Part shown: piece by piece, positions 53,818 through 62,757 of the stretch | Numbering within the stretch: position 1 is the first letter of the stretch | How the letters are laid out: the number at the start of each line of letters is the position of its first letter | Origin: Larkinella arboricola | Lineage (GTDB): Bacteria > Bacteroidota > Bacteroidia > Cytophagales > Spirosomataceae | Direction: 5' to 3' | Length of the DNA stretch: 64,000 nt | NCBI RefSeq assembly: GCF_003259745.1 | Contig: NZ_QLMC01000001.1 | Coordinates: forward strand, 1,240,001 to 1,304,000 | Notes under the pieces: generated by a model | The model's database searches: none | What the model was told of the DNA's origin: nothing | The model's input: the letters and a program-made list of their open reading frames with translations, nothing else | Translations under genes and position numbers: made by a program

Positions 53818-53860
53818 TTTTTATGTTTTCCCGCTGACTATTTCCCGTCGTTTGGGAGTG

Positions 53861-53893
53861 CAAATATAGCTAGCTCTGGGGGCTTTATGCAAG
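53861..53893 (-). promoter_or_regulatory. tRNA-Val promoter
   Basis: On the minus strand CTTG (53893-53890), 21-base spacer and TATATTTG (53868-53861), an exact -7 box, placed 44 bases before the tRNA 5' end. Confidence 0.7.
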
Positions 53894-53961
53894 CTTTTAA
53901 CCAAAAAAAATTAAATTATTTTCCAATGCATTCAGCCTCAGTGACTTTTATAGAGGCTTTT

Positions 53962-54702
53962 TTATTCAAAATTGAGGTACAACGTTACCGTATGCGTCCG
54001 CAGTTTCTGGAGGCCAATATTAGCGGTATTACCCTGCACCGGTTCGAACAGATTGACCAAACCGTGCGAAAACCGGATCTCCGGCGAAAATTTGAAAAAC
54101 TCGAAAAACTGCTCGAACCCAATACCGTATTCCACCGACAGATCCTTGTTTTTGGTAAGCAGTCGGCTTGAACCGGCTACTTCCCGCCGGCGAACGTTCG
54201 TCTCAAGACCGAGCGATGCGCCACCCACCATGTACATCCGCGAATTCCTTCGCCGTTGGGATTTGTATTTTAACAACACCGGAAAGTCAACCCAGGTCGA
54301 TTCGCGTACTTCACTTTTGCCCGTACCGCCCGGGTATCTGGACTCGACCGAGCGGGAATAAAGCGACACGGCGGGCGTAATCCGGACATCAAAACGGTTG
54401 CTCAGAATGGTGTTCAGAATGAAGCCAACCCGAAACCCCGCTTTATTGGGCGAATACAGCTGGTAGGCTGAATCGGCGTTCACGTAGGCGTCGCTGTATT
54501 TAATATTGAAGCGGGTAATGGGAGCCGCAAACAGAAAACCGTACCGGATGGTCCTGTCTTCGTAATCTTCCAGGTGAATCCGGCGGTAGCGCATCGACGA
54601 CTGCGCCCGCAGATCGGGAATCAGCAACGTCAGCAGCAAACCAACCGCTATACTTTTTTTCCGATGTAAATAGAACAAATGCCAAATGTAAGAGGTATCC
54701 AT
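53962..54702 (-). CDS. porT: PorT-family protein (type IX secretion / gliding)
   Basis: 246 residues from the ATG at 54702, overlapping the end of ubiE by 55 bases; the start is uncertain because the signal peptide (RKKSIAVGLLLTLLIPDLRA) begins about 14 residues in, so a start nearer codon 9 is possible. The mature part is an outer-membrane beta-barrel of the PorT type (FGFLFAAPITRFNIK-like strand, FRVGFILNTILSNRFDVRIT, WVDFPVLLKYKSQRR, LGLETNVRR, terminal TVTLYLNFE). PorT is needed for T9SS secretion. The ubiE-porT order is, to my knowledge, conserved in Bacteroidota, which supports the call. Confidence 0.8.
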   Translation of the reverse strand: MDTSYIWHLFYLHRKKSIAVGLLLTLLIPDLRAQSSMRYRRIHLEDYEDRTIRYGFLFAAPITRFNIKYSDAYVNADSAYQLYSPNKAGFRVGFILNTILSNRFDVRITPAVSLYSRSVESRYPGGTGKSEVRESTWVDFPVLLKYKSQRRRNSRMYMVGGASLGLETNVRRREVAGSSRLLTKNKDLSVEYGIGFEQFFEFFKFSPEIRFSHGLVNLFEPVQGNTANIGLQKLRTHTVTLYLNFE

Positions 54703-55373
54703 CGTGTTTGCGTAAAACCTGCCTGTTCCAGAACCCGAACAAAATCCGGGCCATCCGGAAACGCCTGCATTGACTCGGGCAGATACGTGTAGGCCGAAGC
54801 ATCTTTCGACACCAGCCGACCGATCAAAGGCAGCAAGCGATTGGTATAAAAACTAAAAAACTGCTTAAATGGAAATTTACGCGGTTTCGAAAACTCCAGA
54901 ATCACACAAGTGCCGCCCTTCCGTGTCACACGGTACATATCGGTTAGCCCTTTGAGGAGATTTTCGAAATTGCGTACACCAAACGAAACGATCACGGCGT
55001 CGAAAACATTGTCTGAAAACGGCAATCTTTCCGAATCGCCGGTGCGCAGTTCAATTTTGTTTTCCAGGCCCAGTTTCCGGATTTTCTCCCGGCCAATTTT
55101 CAGCATTCCCTCCGAAATATCGACGCCGGTTATTTTTTCGGGATTCAGTTTGAGGGCTTCGATGGCAAAATCACCCGTACCGGTGGCAATATCCAGCACC
55201 CGGCGGGGCTTTTCCGGTTGCAGCAATTGAATCGCTTTCTTCCGCCAGACAATGTCGATACCGGCGCTGAGCAGGTGATTCAGCAGGTCGTACTTGGGCG
55301 AAATGGAGTCGAACATTTCCTCGACCTGCTCGCGCTTGCTGGTTTTTTTATCTTTGTAAGGAACAACGGCCAT
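54648..55373 (-). CDS. ubiE: Demethylmenaquinone methyltransferase
   Basis: 241 residues with the UbiE/MenG pattern: MFDSISPKYDLLNHLLSAGI at the start, SAM motif RVLDIATGTGDFAIEA, ITGVDISEGMLKIGREKI, SFGVRNFENLLKGLTDMYRV and GGTCVILEFSKPRKFPF. It adds the C-methyl group to demethylmenaquinone, the last step of menaquinone synthesis, used for respiration in Bacteroidota; the ubiquinone role is not expected here, so menG is the apter name. It overlaps porT downstream on the same strand. Confidence 0.93.
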   Translation of the reverse strand: MAVVPYKDKKTSKREQVEEMFDSISPKYDLLNHLLSAGIDIVWRKKAIQLLQPEKPRRVLDIATGTGDFAIEALKLNPEKITGVDISEGMLKIGREKIRKLGLENKIELRTGDSERLPFSDNVFDAVIVSFGVRNFENLLKGLTDMYRVTRKGGTCVILEFSKPRKFPFKQFFSFYTNRLLPLIGRLVSKDASAYTYLPESMQAFPDGPDFVRVLEQAGFTQTRWIPLTFGICSIYIGKKV

Positions 55374-55655
55374 GATGATTCTTGGCTGAATGATTAAAAA
55401 TAATTGAGATGGTTATTGCTGGTTAAACGGTTTAGTAGCTAAAAAGGCTGGATAATTTATGGTATGAAAAAACTGCCCGGGTACCAACCCGCTAACCCTT
55501 TTTCAGCCGCTGAAATCATCTGACCATTCTAACTAGGTAACCCTCAAAACCATTCAACCATTTCGTTTGACAAAGGTAGGTGCCTTTGGCTAGAAAGTTT
55601 GTGATTCCTTCTCAGAATCCGTAGTTTTCCAGGACTATTTCTTCCCTTTGTGTCT

Positions 55656-56954
55656 ATGAATCGTTCCGACTTTCTGAAAACATCGGCTCTGGCCGGTGCT
55701 GCGGTGATGAGCCGTCCCCTGATCACGCTGGCCCAGCAATCGACGTACCGTACGGCCCTGATTGGCGCCGGTTGGTGGGGCAACAATATCCTGCGTTGTG
55801 CGATGCAGTCCGGGCAGTCAAAACTCGTGGCGCTTTGTGACGTTGACCAGCGCCAACTGACCAAAACCGCCGGAGAGTTCTCCAAACTTACCAGCGACAA
55901 ACCAAAATTATACCGGGATTTCAGGGAGCTGCTTTCCCGCGAGAAACCCGAAATTGTGATTGTGGCCACGCCCGACCACTGGCACCCGCTCATTGCCATC
56001 GAAGCCATGAAACAGGGCGCGCATGTGTACGTAGAAAAACCAATCGGGCATACGATCAATGAAGGGAAAGCCATGGTCAAAACCGCCCGGCAAACCGGTA
56101 AAGTGTGTCAGGTTGGTACGCACCGGCGGGTTTCTCCGCATAACGTGTCCGGAATGGAGTTTCTGAAGTCGGGCAAAGCCGGTAAGATCGGAATGGCCCG
56201 GGCGTTTGTGCATTACGGCGGTGGACCGGGGCAACTGGTGCCGGATGAGGAAGCACCGAAAGAAATGGACTGGGACCTCTGGTGTGGACCCGCCCCCCTG
56301 CGGCCTTACAACCGAACCATCCATCCGCGCGGTTTCCGGCAGTATCTGGATTATGCCAACGGAACGCTAGGCGACTGGGGCATCCACTGGATGGATCAGA
56401 TTCTGTGGTGGACGGAAGAAAAATATCCGAAAAAGGTCTTTTCCGCCGGTGGTCGGGCCATCAAAAAAGACAATACCGACGCGCCCGATCATCAGGTGAC
56501 CAGCTTCGAGTTTGAAGACTTTACGGCGGTCTGGGAACATCGCACGTTTGCGGGCAACAACGCCGAGAAAACCCACCCGCAGCAGGCCGTAGGCGTTTAT
56601 TTCTACGGCACGGAAGGAACCTTCCACATGGGGTGGCTCGATGGCTGGACCTTTTATCCGACGGATCCCAAAAAGCCGGTAATCCATCAGGATGCCCAAC
56701 TCAATAAGCCCGATGATCAGAACATTGCCCAACTGTGGGATGATTTTCTGAAAGCCATTAAATCCAAAAGCCTCCCGACCTGCGACATTGAAATCGGACA
56801 CCGTTCGACCAATATGGCGCTGCTGGGGATGTTGTCGTATAAGCTAGGGCGTAGTATTGAGTGGGATGGTGAAAAACAGTTGATCAAAAACGACGCCGAA
56901 GCCAACAAACTCCTGAGCCGTGAATACCGCGGTGAATGGAAATATCCGGTCTAG
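55656..56954 (+). CDS. Tat-exported Gfo/Idh/MocA-family oxidoreductase
   Basis: 432 residues from ATG 55656 (a GTG two codons upstream also opens the frame). The N-terminus MNRSDFLKTSALAGAAVMSR is a Tat-like signal of the Bacteroidota kind with a single Arg. The Rossmann fold follows: TALIGAGWWGN, VALCDVDQRQL, IVIVATPDHWHPLIAIEAMK and HVYVEKPIGH with the conserved EKP. The C-terminal beta sheet has DYANGTLGDWGIHWMDQILW and the end NKLLSREYRGEWKYPV typical of exported glycan-related members. Likely an NAD(P)-dependent sugar or polyol oxidoreductase in the periplasm; substrate unknown. Confidence 0.88.
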   Translation: MNRSDFLKTSALAGAAVMSRPLITLAQQSTYRTALIGAGWWGNNILRCAMQSGQSKLVALCDVDQRQLTKTAGEFSKLTSDKPKLYRDFRELLSREKPEIVIVATPDHWHPLIAIEAMKQGAHVYVEKPIGHTINEGKAMVKTARQTGKVCQVGTHRRVSPHNVSGMEFLKSGKAGKIGMARAFVHYGGGPGQLVPDEEAPKEMDWDLWCGPAPLRPYNRTIHPRGFRQYLDYANGTLGDWGIHWMDQILWWTEEKYPKKVFSAGGRAIKKDNTDAPDHQVTSFEFEDFTAVWEHRTFAGNNAEKTHPQQAVGVYFYGTEGTFHMGWLDGWTFYPTDPKKPVIHQDAQLNKPDDQNIAQLWDDFLKAIKSKSLPTCDIEIGHRSTNMALLGMLSYKLGRSIEWDGEKQLIKNDAEANKLLSREYRGEWKYPV

Positions 56955-57045
56955 AATCGGCCTACGGATCAGCCATTCCAGGCTTTAATCTTTGTACGTC
57001 CTGATACTCAGACCCGAACCCGGGATTTGTGAGCTAAAGTCCGTT

Positions 57046-57104
57046 TGAACGTAAACAGCTTGCCTTTTTTATGAGTTATAAGAGAAGCAAGCTGTTTACG
57101 TTCA
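57046..57104. repeat. 18-bp perfect inverted repeat ending on a start codon
   Basis: Arms 57046-57063 and 57087-57104 are perfect complements, with a 23-base AT-rich loop. The last base of the right arm is the A of the ATG at 57104. In mRNA this would fold into a strong hairpin touching the ribosome site; it could equally serve as a terminator for the oxidoreductase gene or as an operator. Confidence 0.85.
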
Positions 57105-58207
57105 TGTCCGATTCCCCCGATTCTACTGGCGATTTTGACCAGGCCACCGCAGGCCGGACGGCTCTTCGTTATCTGGCGCGCGCCATGCATACAGTCCATC
57201 CGTCAGACGAGCCATTTGTGTTGAGTCGTGCCGAAAAGCTTGCAATTCAGCGGCTCAAGATTTTTACCATGCTGGCGGCTGCGGCTGTTGTCGTGCTGGG
57301 TATCTGGGTGTTTTACCTGCCACACGTTTTGTGGACCGACTGGTTTACCAAAACCCATACCACGCTGGGTGACTGGCCGCTGATCAGCATCCTGTTTGCG
57401 GTTTTAATTCTGTATCTGGTTGTACACGCCCTGATTCTGGTTCACAACGGGGCTATTCGGCTTATTGAGGTGACGTGCCAGTTTCCCCGCTTTCATGATG
57501 CTTCGTACAACCGTCATTTAAATCAACTGGCCGAGAACGGCCCCCAACGCAGTGTGTTTCGGCTTCGAATGCAACCCCGGCCTTTGTTGCCCTGGACAAT
57601 GCCCGGTTATCTGGTAACGGTCCTACTGCTGGCTTTTGCAAGCGATGCGATTGTGCAACTGGGGTTTCGGTTCTGGAATGGGCAGCCCATCTCGCCCGTT
57701 AGTATGGTGCTGAGCAGTACACTGGTTGCCGCCGTCTGGATTGGCTGGGCCACACACCAGATTTTACAGCAAGCCCAGATTCGGGTGATGGTTCCGCTTA
57801 CGATCCGGCAGTTTACCAACGATCTGGTCGAGGAGTTTGGGCGGGAGCCTGCCTTTCGGCGGTTTCTTCCGGGCATATTGCAGCAGGCTGGCGTTTCGTC
57901 GAAGCCGGGCAATTATCCGCATCTGCTGCTGTTGGAAGCCCTTATGTCTCGTTTTGCCATTGATCCGGATAAGATGCGGGTGGTCAGAACCGACGGTTTT
58001 GCCGAACAACTGGCTAGTTGTCCAAATCATATTCGGCAGGGAGTCGAACGGCTTTTTCTATTTACCATTCTCATCGACGGGCATCTATCACCGCTGGAAC
58101 GGAACCGGCTCCGGCAATGGCAAAATGCGGGCGTGGTGAAAACGCCGATGGCTGATGTGGAGACAATGCAGAGAAATTTTGTGAAAGGAGAGGGGTTGTG
58201 GGTGTAA
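57104..58207 (+). CDS. Four-helix membrane protein of unknown function
   Basis: 367 residues from ATG 57104; an in-frame ATG at 57071 lies inside the hairpin loop and would add 11 residues (MSYKRSKLFTF) encoded by the repeat arm. Helices: about 65-88 (FTMLAAAAVVVLGIWVFYLP), 100-125 (LISILFAVLILYLVVHALIL), 167-190 (YLVTVLLLAFASDAIVQLGF) and 203-222 (VLSSTLVAAVWIGWATHQIL). The last 150 residues are cytosolic and helical, with FLFTILIDGHLSPLERNRLR. It may belong to the LBF_2804-like family of Bacteroidota and Leptospira membrane proteins, recalled but unchecked. Confidence 0.7.
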   Translation: MSDSPDSTGDFDQATAGRTALRYLARAMHTVHPSDEPFVLSRAEKLAIQRLKIFTMLAAAAVVVLGIWVFYLPHVLWTDWFTKTHTTLGDWPLISILFAVLILYLVVHALILVHNGAIRLIEVTCQFPRFHDASYNRHLNQLAENGPQRSVFRLRMQPRPLLPWTMPGYLVTVLLLAFASDAIVQLGFRFWNGQPISPVSMVLSSTLVAAVWIGWATHQILQQAQIRVMVPLTIRQFTNDLVEEFGREPAFRRFLPGILQQAGVSSKPGNYPHLLLLEALMSRFAIDPDKMRVVRTDGFAEQLASCPNHIRQGVERLFLFTILIDGHLSPLERNRLRQWQNAGVVKTPMADVETMQRNFVKGEGLWV

Positions 58208-58240
58208 TTTCGGAACTTGGTCCGTTAATCATCTATTCCT

Positions 58241-59236
58241 ATGAAACCCTTTTTAACCCTGTGCCTGCTGGCTTTTGCCATCATTTCATTTGCTCAAAAC
58301 CGCCCGAAACAACCCGTTCCCGTCATTTTAGATACCGATATTGGCCCCGACTATGACGATGTTGGCGCTATGGCGGTGCTGCACGCCCTGGCCGATCGGG
58401 GAGAGGCCCGACCGCTGGCCGTTATTTCGTCCAACAAGCACAAATTAGTCGTCCCAACGATTGATGTGCTGAACACGTATTTTGGCCGCCCGGACCTGCC
58501 GACCGGTGTGCCGAAAGGCCCCGGCGTGACGGATGGCGCCTGGCAGAAATGGCCGGAAATGCTGGTGGCTACCTACCCACATACCATTCGGTCGAGCGCC
58601 GACGCGCCCGATGCCGTAACGACCTATCGCGGGGTGCTGGCCCGCCAACCCAACGGAAGCGTCACCATTGTTACCATCGGATTCCTAACGAATATGGCGG
58701 ATCTGCTGGACTCAAAGCCGGATCAGTATTCCAGACTGAACGGAAGAGACCTGGTAAAACAGAAAGTAAAGGAGCTGGTATCAATGGCAGGACTTTTTCC
58801 GGAAGGCCGTGAGTTTAATGTGTTCAAAGACTCGGTGGCTTCCGAAAAAGCGTTTGCCAACTGGCCTACACCGATTATTTTCAGCGGTTTCGAAATTGGA
58901 AAGCAGGTGAAAACCGGCCTCCGGCTGGTGGCTGACCAGAAGCTGCAAAGCCCCGTGAAGGATGTTTTTGCCCGTTGTATGCCCATGACGAAGGACGATA
59001 ATAACGGGAGGATGAGTTGGGACCAGACGGCCGTCCTGGTGGCCATTCGCGGTGCCGAACCGTATTATGGTTTGAAACGAGGACGGTATATCGCCAAAGG
59101 GGGTAACAACGGCTGGCAGGATGATCCGAATGGAACTCATTATTACCTGACCGATAAAATGCCGGTGGCGCAGGTTACCGAAGAAATCGAAGCATTAATG
59201 ATGCACCAACCCAAAAACAGAAAAAAAGTTAACTAA
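58241..59236 (+). CDS. Exported nucleoside-hydrolase-family protein
   Basis: 331 residues: signal peptide MKPFLTLCLLAFAIISFAQ, then the calcium-binding Asp cluster of nucleoside hydrolases (VILDTDIGPDYDDVGAMAVL), AVISSNKHKLVVPTIDVLNT, IVTIGFLTNMADLLDS and the late Asp in GRMSWDQTAVLVAIRG. The family cleaves N-glycosidic bonds of ribonucleosides; exported members may salvage nucleosides or act on related glycosides. It starts 33 bases after the membrane-protein gene and is followed by an AT-rich dyad near 59241. Confidence 0.85.
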   Translation: MKPFLTLCLLAFAIISFAQNRPKQPVPVILDTDIGPDYDDVGAMAVLHALADRGEARPLAVISSNKHKLVVPTIDVLNTYFGRPDLPTGVPKGPGVTDGAWQKWPEMLVATYPHTIRSSADAPDAVTTYRGVLARQPNGSVTIVTIGFLTNMADLLDSKPDQYSRLNGRDLVKQKVKELVSMAGLFPEGREFNVFKDSVASEKAFANWPTPIIFSGFEIGKQVKTGLRLVADQKLQSPVKDVFARCMPMTKDDNNGRMSWDQTAVLVAIRGAEPYYGLKRGRYIAKGGNNGWQDDPNGTHYYLTDKMPVAQVTEEIEALMMHQPKNRKKVN

Positions 59237-59283
59237 TTGCACTTTTTTGTGAAAAAAGTCTGAAAGTCTAGCCTGATATTTGC

Positions 59284-59291
59284 TATATTTG
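59284..59291 (+). promoter_or_regulatory. -7 box before a small membrane-protein gene
   Basis: TATATTTG is an exact TAnnTTTG match, 24 bases before the ATG at 59316. No good -33 box was found. Confidence 0.5.
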
Positions 59292-59315
59292 AGTTGCTCA
59301 TCGTACAACCCTGCC

Positions 59316-59642
59316 ATGATCAGACAACTTTTTATCAATCTCGCTGGCCGCGTTCAAGTTCGTGTAACTCAATTTGGAATCAAAGAATGGCTGCTGCTTT
59401 TCTATTTTTTCGTGCAACCTCTCGTGTGGCAGCGCTGTGTCGATGGGTATGAGTATGCCTGGCATCTGCTGCAAATCGCCAGTTTGTTTGCTACTGCCGA
59501 TATTGCCGAGCACCTTGTCGGTTCTTTCCAAAGTCAGGTTGAACACCGGCAACTGCTGACCCGCATCAAAGAATGGGGGCTGATTATTACAACCGTAGCC
59601 TTTGTGATTTTATTTATAAAGAGCGTAACAATCGGCCTGTAA
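59316..59642 (+). CDS. Small membrane protein, unknown function
   Basis: 108 residues from ATG 59316; the frame is open from 59280, but the -7 box at 59284-59291 lies inside that extension. Hydrophobic parts at about 23-36 (EWLLLFYFFVQPLV) and 87-104 (LIITTVAFVILFIKSV) suggest two membrane helices, with an amphipathic middle (HLLQIASLFATADIAEHLVG). No family recognised. It is convergent with the peptidase gene. Confidence 0.6.
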   Translation: MIRQLFINLAGRVQVRVTQFGIKEWLLLFYFFVQPLVWQRCVDGYEYAWHLLQIASLFATADIAEHLVGSFQSQVEHRQLLTRIKEWGLIITTVAFVILFIKSVTIGL

Positions 59643-59659
59643 GCAAGCCGATTGTTACG
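59624..59659. terminator. Hairpin between convergent genes
   Basis: A perfect 13-bp stem (59624-59636 with 59647-59659); the left arm overlaps the last codons of the small membrane-protein gene. It lies 12 bases past the stop of the minus-strand peptidase gene, so it could serve both directions. No strong T-run. Confidence 0.65.
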
Positions 59660-59670
59660 GGTTCAGCTCA

Positions 59671-61221
59671 TTAACGCCCTGATTCAGCAGACGCGGTTTT
59701 TAACGGGATTTTCTGATCGCGCATGGCTGCGTTATACACAAACGAGGCCACAATGGTCGATGCCTGTTTCAGATCATCGGCCAGCAGATGGTCGTAGGTG
59801 TCCATGTTCGTGTGGTGCGTGCGGGTGCTGTACTCAATACCGTCCTGAATAAAACCAAAACCCGGCAGCCCAGCCTGATCGAATGGTACGTGGTCGGTTC
59901 CTCCGCTGCTTTTGGGCGCAATCGTGGTGGCCCCCAGATCGTGAAACGGTTCCAGCCACTGCGCAAAAATCCGTCCGGCGGCTCTGTTGTTTTGAAGGTA
60001 AATACCCCGAATTTTCCCGGTTCCGTTATCGACGTTGAAATAGGCCGCTAATTGCTGCCCTTCTTTGGATAATCGGTTGGTAGCCGGGTCCACAAAATGC
60101 TTGGTAACGTAATTTTTGGAACCGTGTAAGCCCTGTTCTTCCCCGCTCCACAGCGCTATCCGGATGGTCCGGCGGGGTTTAAGCACCAGCGTTTTCAGAA
60201 TCCGGACGGCTTCCATCATCACCGAACACCCTGCCGCATTGTCTGTAGCCCCCGTCGCTGCGTGCCAGGAGTCGAGGTGAGCGCCCAGCATTACTACTTC
60301 ATCTTTCAGTTTGGGGTCCGTGCCCGGAATTTCGGCAAGCACGTTGTAGCCTTTCGTGTCGGTCGTGTAGAACCTGGTTTTTACGTCCAGTTCCAGTTTG
60401 ATCGGAATGCCCGCTTTCGCCATTCGGCTCAGCGACAGATAATCTTCTACGGAAATGGTCAGGTCGGCCAGGTCATCATGGGCCGTTCCGCTGGCGGCAT
60501 TGGCGAAATCACCGCTCACAAATAGTGTGCCGTCCTTGCTGAGCTGACTGGTATTCAGAATCGCCAGCGCACCGCCCTGTTTGGCGAGTTTCCGCATTTT
60601 CTGGTTAAAGGCGTTGCGGGTCCGCATGGCCTGAATCATGCTGCGGTAGGAGGAGTCGCGGGGCGCAGATTCATCTTTCGCCATTTTTTCAAGGTCCGCT
60701 TCCGTAAACCGTCTGGCGTCCGGATTAAATGAGGGTCGGATGGCGAAAGGCTGATGAATCAGGATTACTTTATTTTTAAGTTTGTCGCGGTATGCTTCCA
60801 AAGCCGTCGTATCCGACTCATCAATATACAGCACTTCGGCCTGCTGGAGTTTGTCAGTTCCGCCACTCCAGGCGCGCGGTACGGCAATAATGGTCTTGTA
60901 GTACGGCACCGTCATGGCGATGTAGCAGCGCTCGATCTCCCAGCCTTTGCCCCACTCGCCCCAGGGTTCCAGCCGGGCGTTTTGCAGACCCCATTCGGTC
61001 AGCTTGTTTTTCGTCCAGTTGGCGGCTTTCATAAAACCTGGTCCCTGCAAACGCGGTCCGTTTACATCTGTCAGGTAAAAGGCGGTTTCCATCACTTTGG
61101 AACGGTTTAGCCCTTCCTCCCGGATTTGTTTGACAACGGCCCTATCCGGTTTGTCGTTCTGGCCAAACGATGTCAGGGAAAGGCTGGTCAGGACGCTAAA
61201 AAGCAGCAGGCGTCTTTTCAT
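59671..61221 (-). CDS. Exported M28-family zinc aminopeptidase
   Basis: 516 residues. Signal peptide MKRRLLLFSVLTSLSLTSFG; a PA-like insert (about 130-285); then the M28 core with two-zinc ligands: His in VMLGAHLDSWHAATGATDNA, the bridging Asp in the same stretch, Glu-Glu in IALWSGEEQGLHGSKNY, Asp in YFNVDNGTGKIRG and His in STRTHHTNMDTYD. Such enzymes remove N-terminal residues from peptides in the periplasm or outside. No T9SS tail, so it is probably periplasmic. Transcribed alone. Confidence 0.9.
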   Translation of the reverse strand: MKRRLLLFSVLTSLSLTSFGQNDKPDRAVVKQIREEGLNRSKVMETAFYLTDVNGPRLQGPGFMKAANWTKNKLTEWGLQNARLEPWGEWGKGWEIERCYIAMTVPYYKTIIAVPRAWSGGTDKLQQAEVLYIDESDTTALEAYRDKLKNKVILIHQPFAIRPSFNPDARRFTEADLEKMAKDESAPRDSSYRSMIQAMRTRNAFNQKMRKLAKQGGALAILNTSQLSKDGTLFVSGDFANAASGTAHDDLADLTISVEDYLSLSRMAKAGIPIKLELDVKTRFYTTDTKGYNVLAEIPGTDPKLKDEVVMLGAHLDSWHAATGATDNAAGCSVMMEAVRILKTLVLKPRRTIRIALWSGEEQGLHGSKNYVTKHFVDPATNRLSKEGQQLAAYFNVDNGTGKIRGIYLQNNRAAGRIFAQWLEPFHDLGATTIAPKSSGGTDHVPFDQAGLPGFGFIQDGIEYSTRTHHTNMDTYDHLLADDLKQASTIVASFVYNAAMRDQKIPLKTASAESGR

Positions 61222-61389
61222 GGCTGGTAACGTTTAGGTTCTATTACTAAAGTAATGATTAAACGAACGTTAACTGAAAGGAAGTCGCTGCTTGTTCGTT
61301 AATTACAATCGAATCTATAAATAAGTTAATTTCGGCAAACGTAGAACTAATCGCCAGAGTAAGGAAGTAAACCGGGGTTTGGAGTGGTT

Positions 61390-62736
61390 TCAGTACGTAA
61401 CCAAGGCGGGCCCGCCGTCTTTCTGCGCCTTTTTAATCTGGTTTAATCCTTCCTGAACCAGACTCAGCACAATCGTCCAGCCCAGCAGTCCGATCAGGAT
61501 GTGCTTGAATTCAATTCCAAAGACGGACAGCGCCAGACCGAAATCGGCATTCCAGAGCATGTGCATAAACATGACAAGAACAAACAACCGGATAAACGAT
61601 TTCTCCTGCAAAAGCTCCCACCGGAAGGGCCCGAAGCCTTTCAGCCGCCAGACGGCAGCAGCCGTGATGGCCGTCCAGATGATGTGCGCGAACGGCGCCA
61701 TGATGCCCCGCGCCACAATGTTGGCAAGGGCCACGTCGATGGAGCCGTATTCCAGCAGGGCAACAAAAGCATAACCGGCTGACTCAAAAGCCGCAAAACC
61801 TGTTCCGACGGCGGCACCAAACAACAGACCATTCAGAATCCAGGGGTATTTTCGTTTGTTCCGCATCAGGGCCAGAACCGTCAGGAGCTTGCCGGATTCT
61901 TCCACAATACCGGCACTCGAAGCACCCAGCCAGCTCGATAAAAAACTAACGTTGCTGAAAAACAGCAGCGAAATCAGGATGGACAGAATGCCGCCGGTAA
62001 ACAGGAGCTTTACGGTTTGGTACAGCGAAACGTTCTGGGGCGCGTTCATTTCCCAGAAGAAAATCAGACACGCAAACGGTACGGCGAAAGCCCCGATAAA
62101 GAGTAAGCCGGGAATAACAATGATGTTGTTGAACTGCGCTACGCCAATGTATAACCCCCAGAAAACCAGTAAGGAGGCTGAGGCAATCCGGCCAAAAAGC
62201 CAGGGTTGCGGCCAGGTAGCTGCAATACTGGCAAGCGGGGGTGTGGTGTCGCGTGTGCCCACGGTAAAGGCATTCTCGATGTCGTCGTCGCTTCGTTTTT
62301 CGCCGATGCGCGAGAAGATGGTTTTCAGACTAAAATCGTTGTCGAGCTGTTCGACATTGGCGAAGGTGGAAAACCGTTGATAGGGCTCGCCAAAGTGGCT
62401 GTCCGAAGTGTGAGGAGGGGACGGTTTTGCCAGCCGCCACAGCGAACTGCCAATCTGGAGGCTGTCGGTCCCAACATCCATTTCACCCGTCATGACGGGG
62501 GCGCTATTGAGTCGGACGTACTGATTGTCAATGGTACGGAAATGAAGTCGGCTGCCGTCGAAAAAGAGGTGCAGGTGCTGATCGGCCACGTACGGATCAG
62601 CAAGCTGGTAGCTGCTTTGACCGCCACTGCCCAGCAACAGACGGTGATGGGGTGTCAGAACAAGGGTTTTTCCGGCGTCGGGCCCGGCATAACACGAAAA
62701 CGTAAATAATTCAGGCGGCAGCGATTGACTATGCAT
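61390..62736 (-). CDS. FHA-like domain fused to PrsW-family membrane protease
   Basis: 448 residues. The first 110 form an FHA-like beta sandwich (FTFSCYAGPDAGKTLVLTPH, LLGSGGQSSYQLADPYVADQ, HLFFDGSRLHFRTIDNQYVR). After a linker come eight or so membrane helices of the PrsW/Rce1-like family: AGIVEESGKLLTVLALM (EExxK motif), GFAAFESAGYAFVAL (FxxxE), FAHIIWTAITAAAV and FMHMLWNADFGLAL (catalytic-type His). PrsW cleaves anti-sigma factors in Bacillus; here a phosphopeptide-type reader would sit in the cytoplasm. A strict FHA Ser/Asn-His signature is only partly kept. Gene pairs with gldE-like gene 21 bases downstream of its start side on the same strand. Confidence 0.8.
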   Translation of the reverse strand: MHSQSLPPELFTFSCYAGPDAGKTLVLTPHHRLLLGSGGQSSYQLADPYVADQHLHLFFDGSRLHFRTIDNQYVRLNSAPVMTGEMDVGTDSLQIGSSLWRLAKPSPPHTSDSHFGEPYQRFSTFANVEQLDNDFSLKTIFSRIGEKRSDDDIENAFTVGTRDTTPPLASIAATWPQPWLFGRIASASLLVFWGLYIGVAQFNNIIVIPGLLFIGAFAVPFACLIFFWEMNAPQNVSLYQTVKLLFTGGILSILISLLFFSNVSFLSSWLGASSAGIVEESGKLLTVLALMRNKRKYPWILNGLLFGAAVGTGFAAFESAGYAFVALLEYGSIDVALANIVARGIMAPFAHIIWTAITAAAVWRLKGFGPFRWELLQEKSFIRLFVLVMFMHMLWNADFGLALSVFGIEFKHILIGLLGWTIVLSLVQEGLNQIKKAQKDGGPALVTY

Positions 62737-62757
62737 AATAAACGGGTTAAAAGCTGG

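Noticed and set aside
53887-54361. Plus-strand frames opposite porT
   Set aside because: Shadows of the minus-strand barrel gene; no independent evidence.
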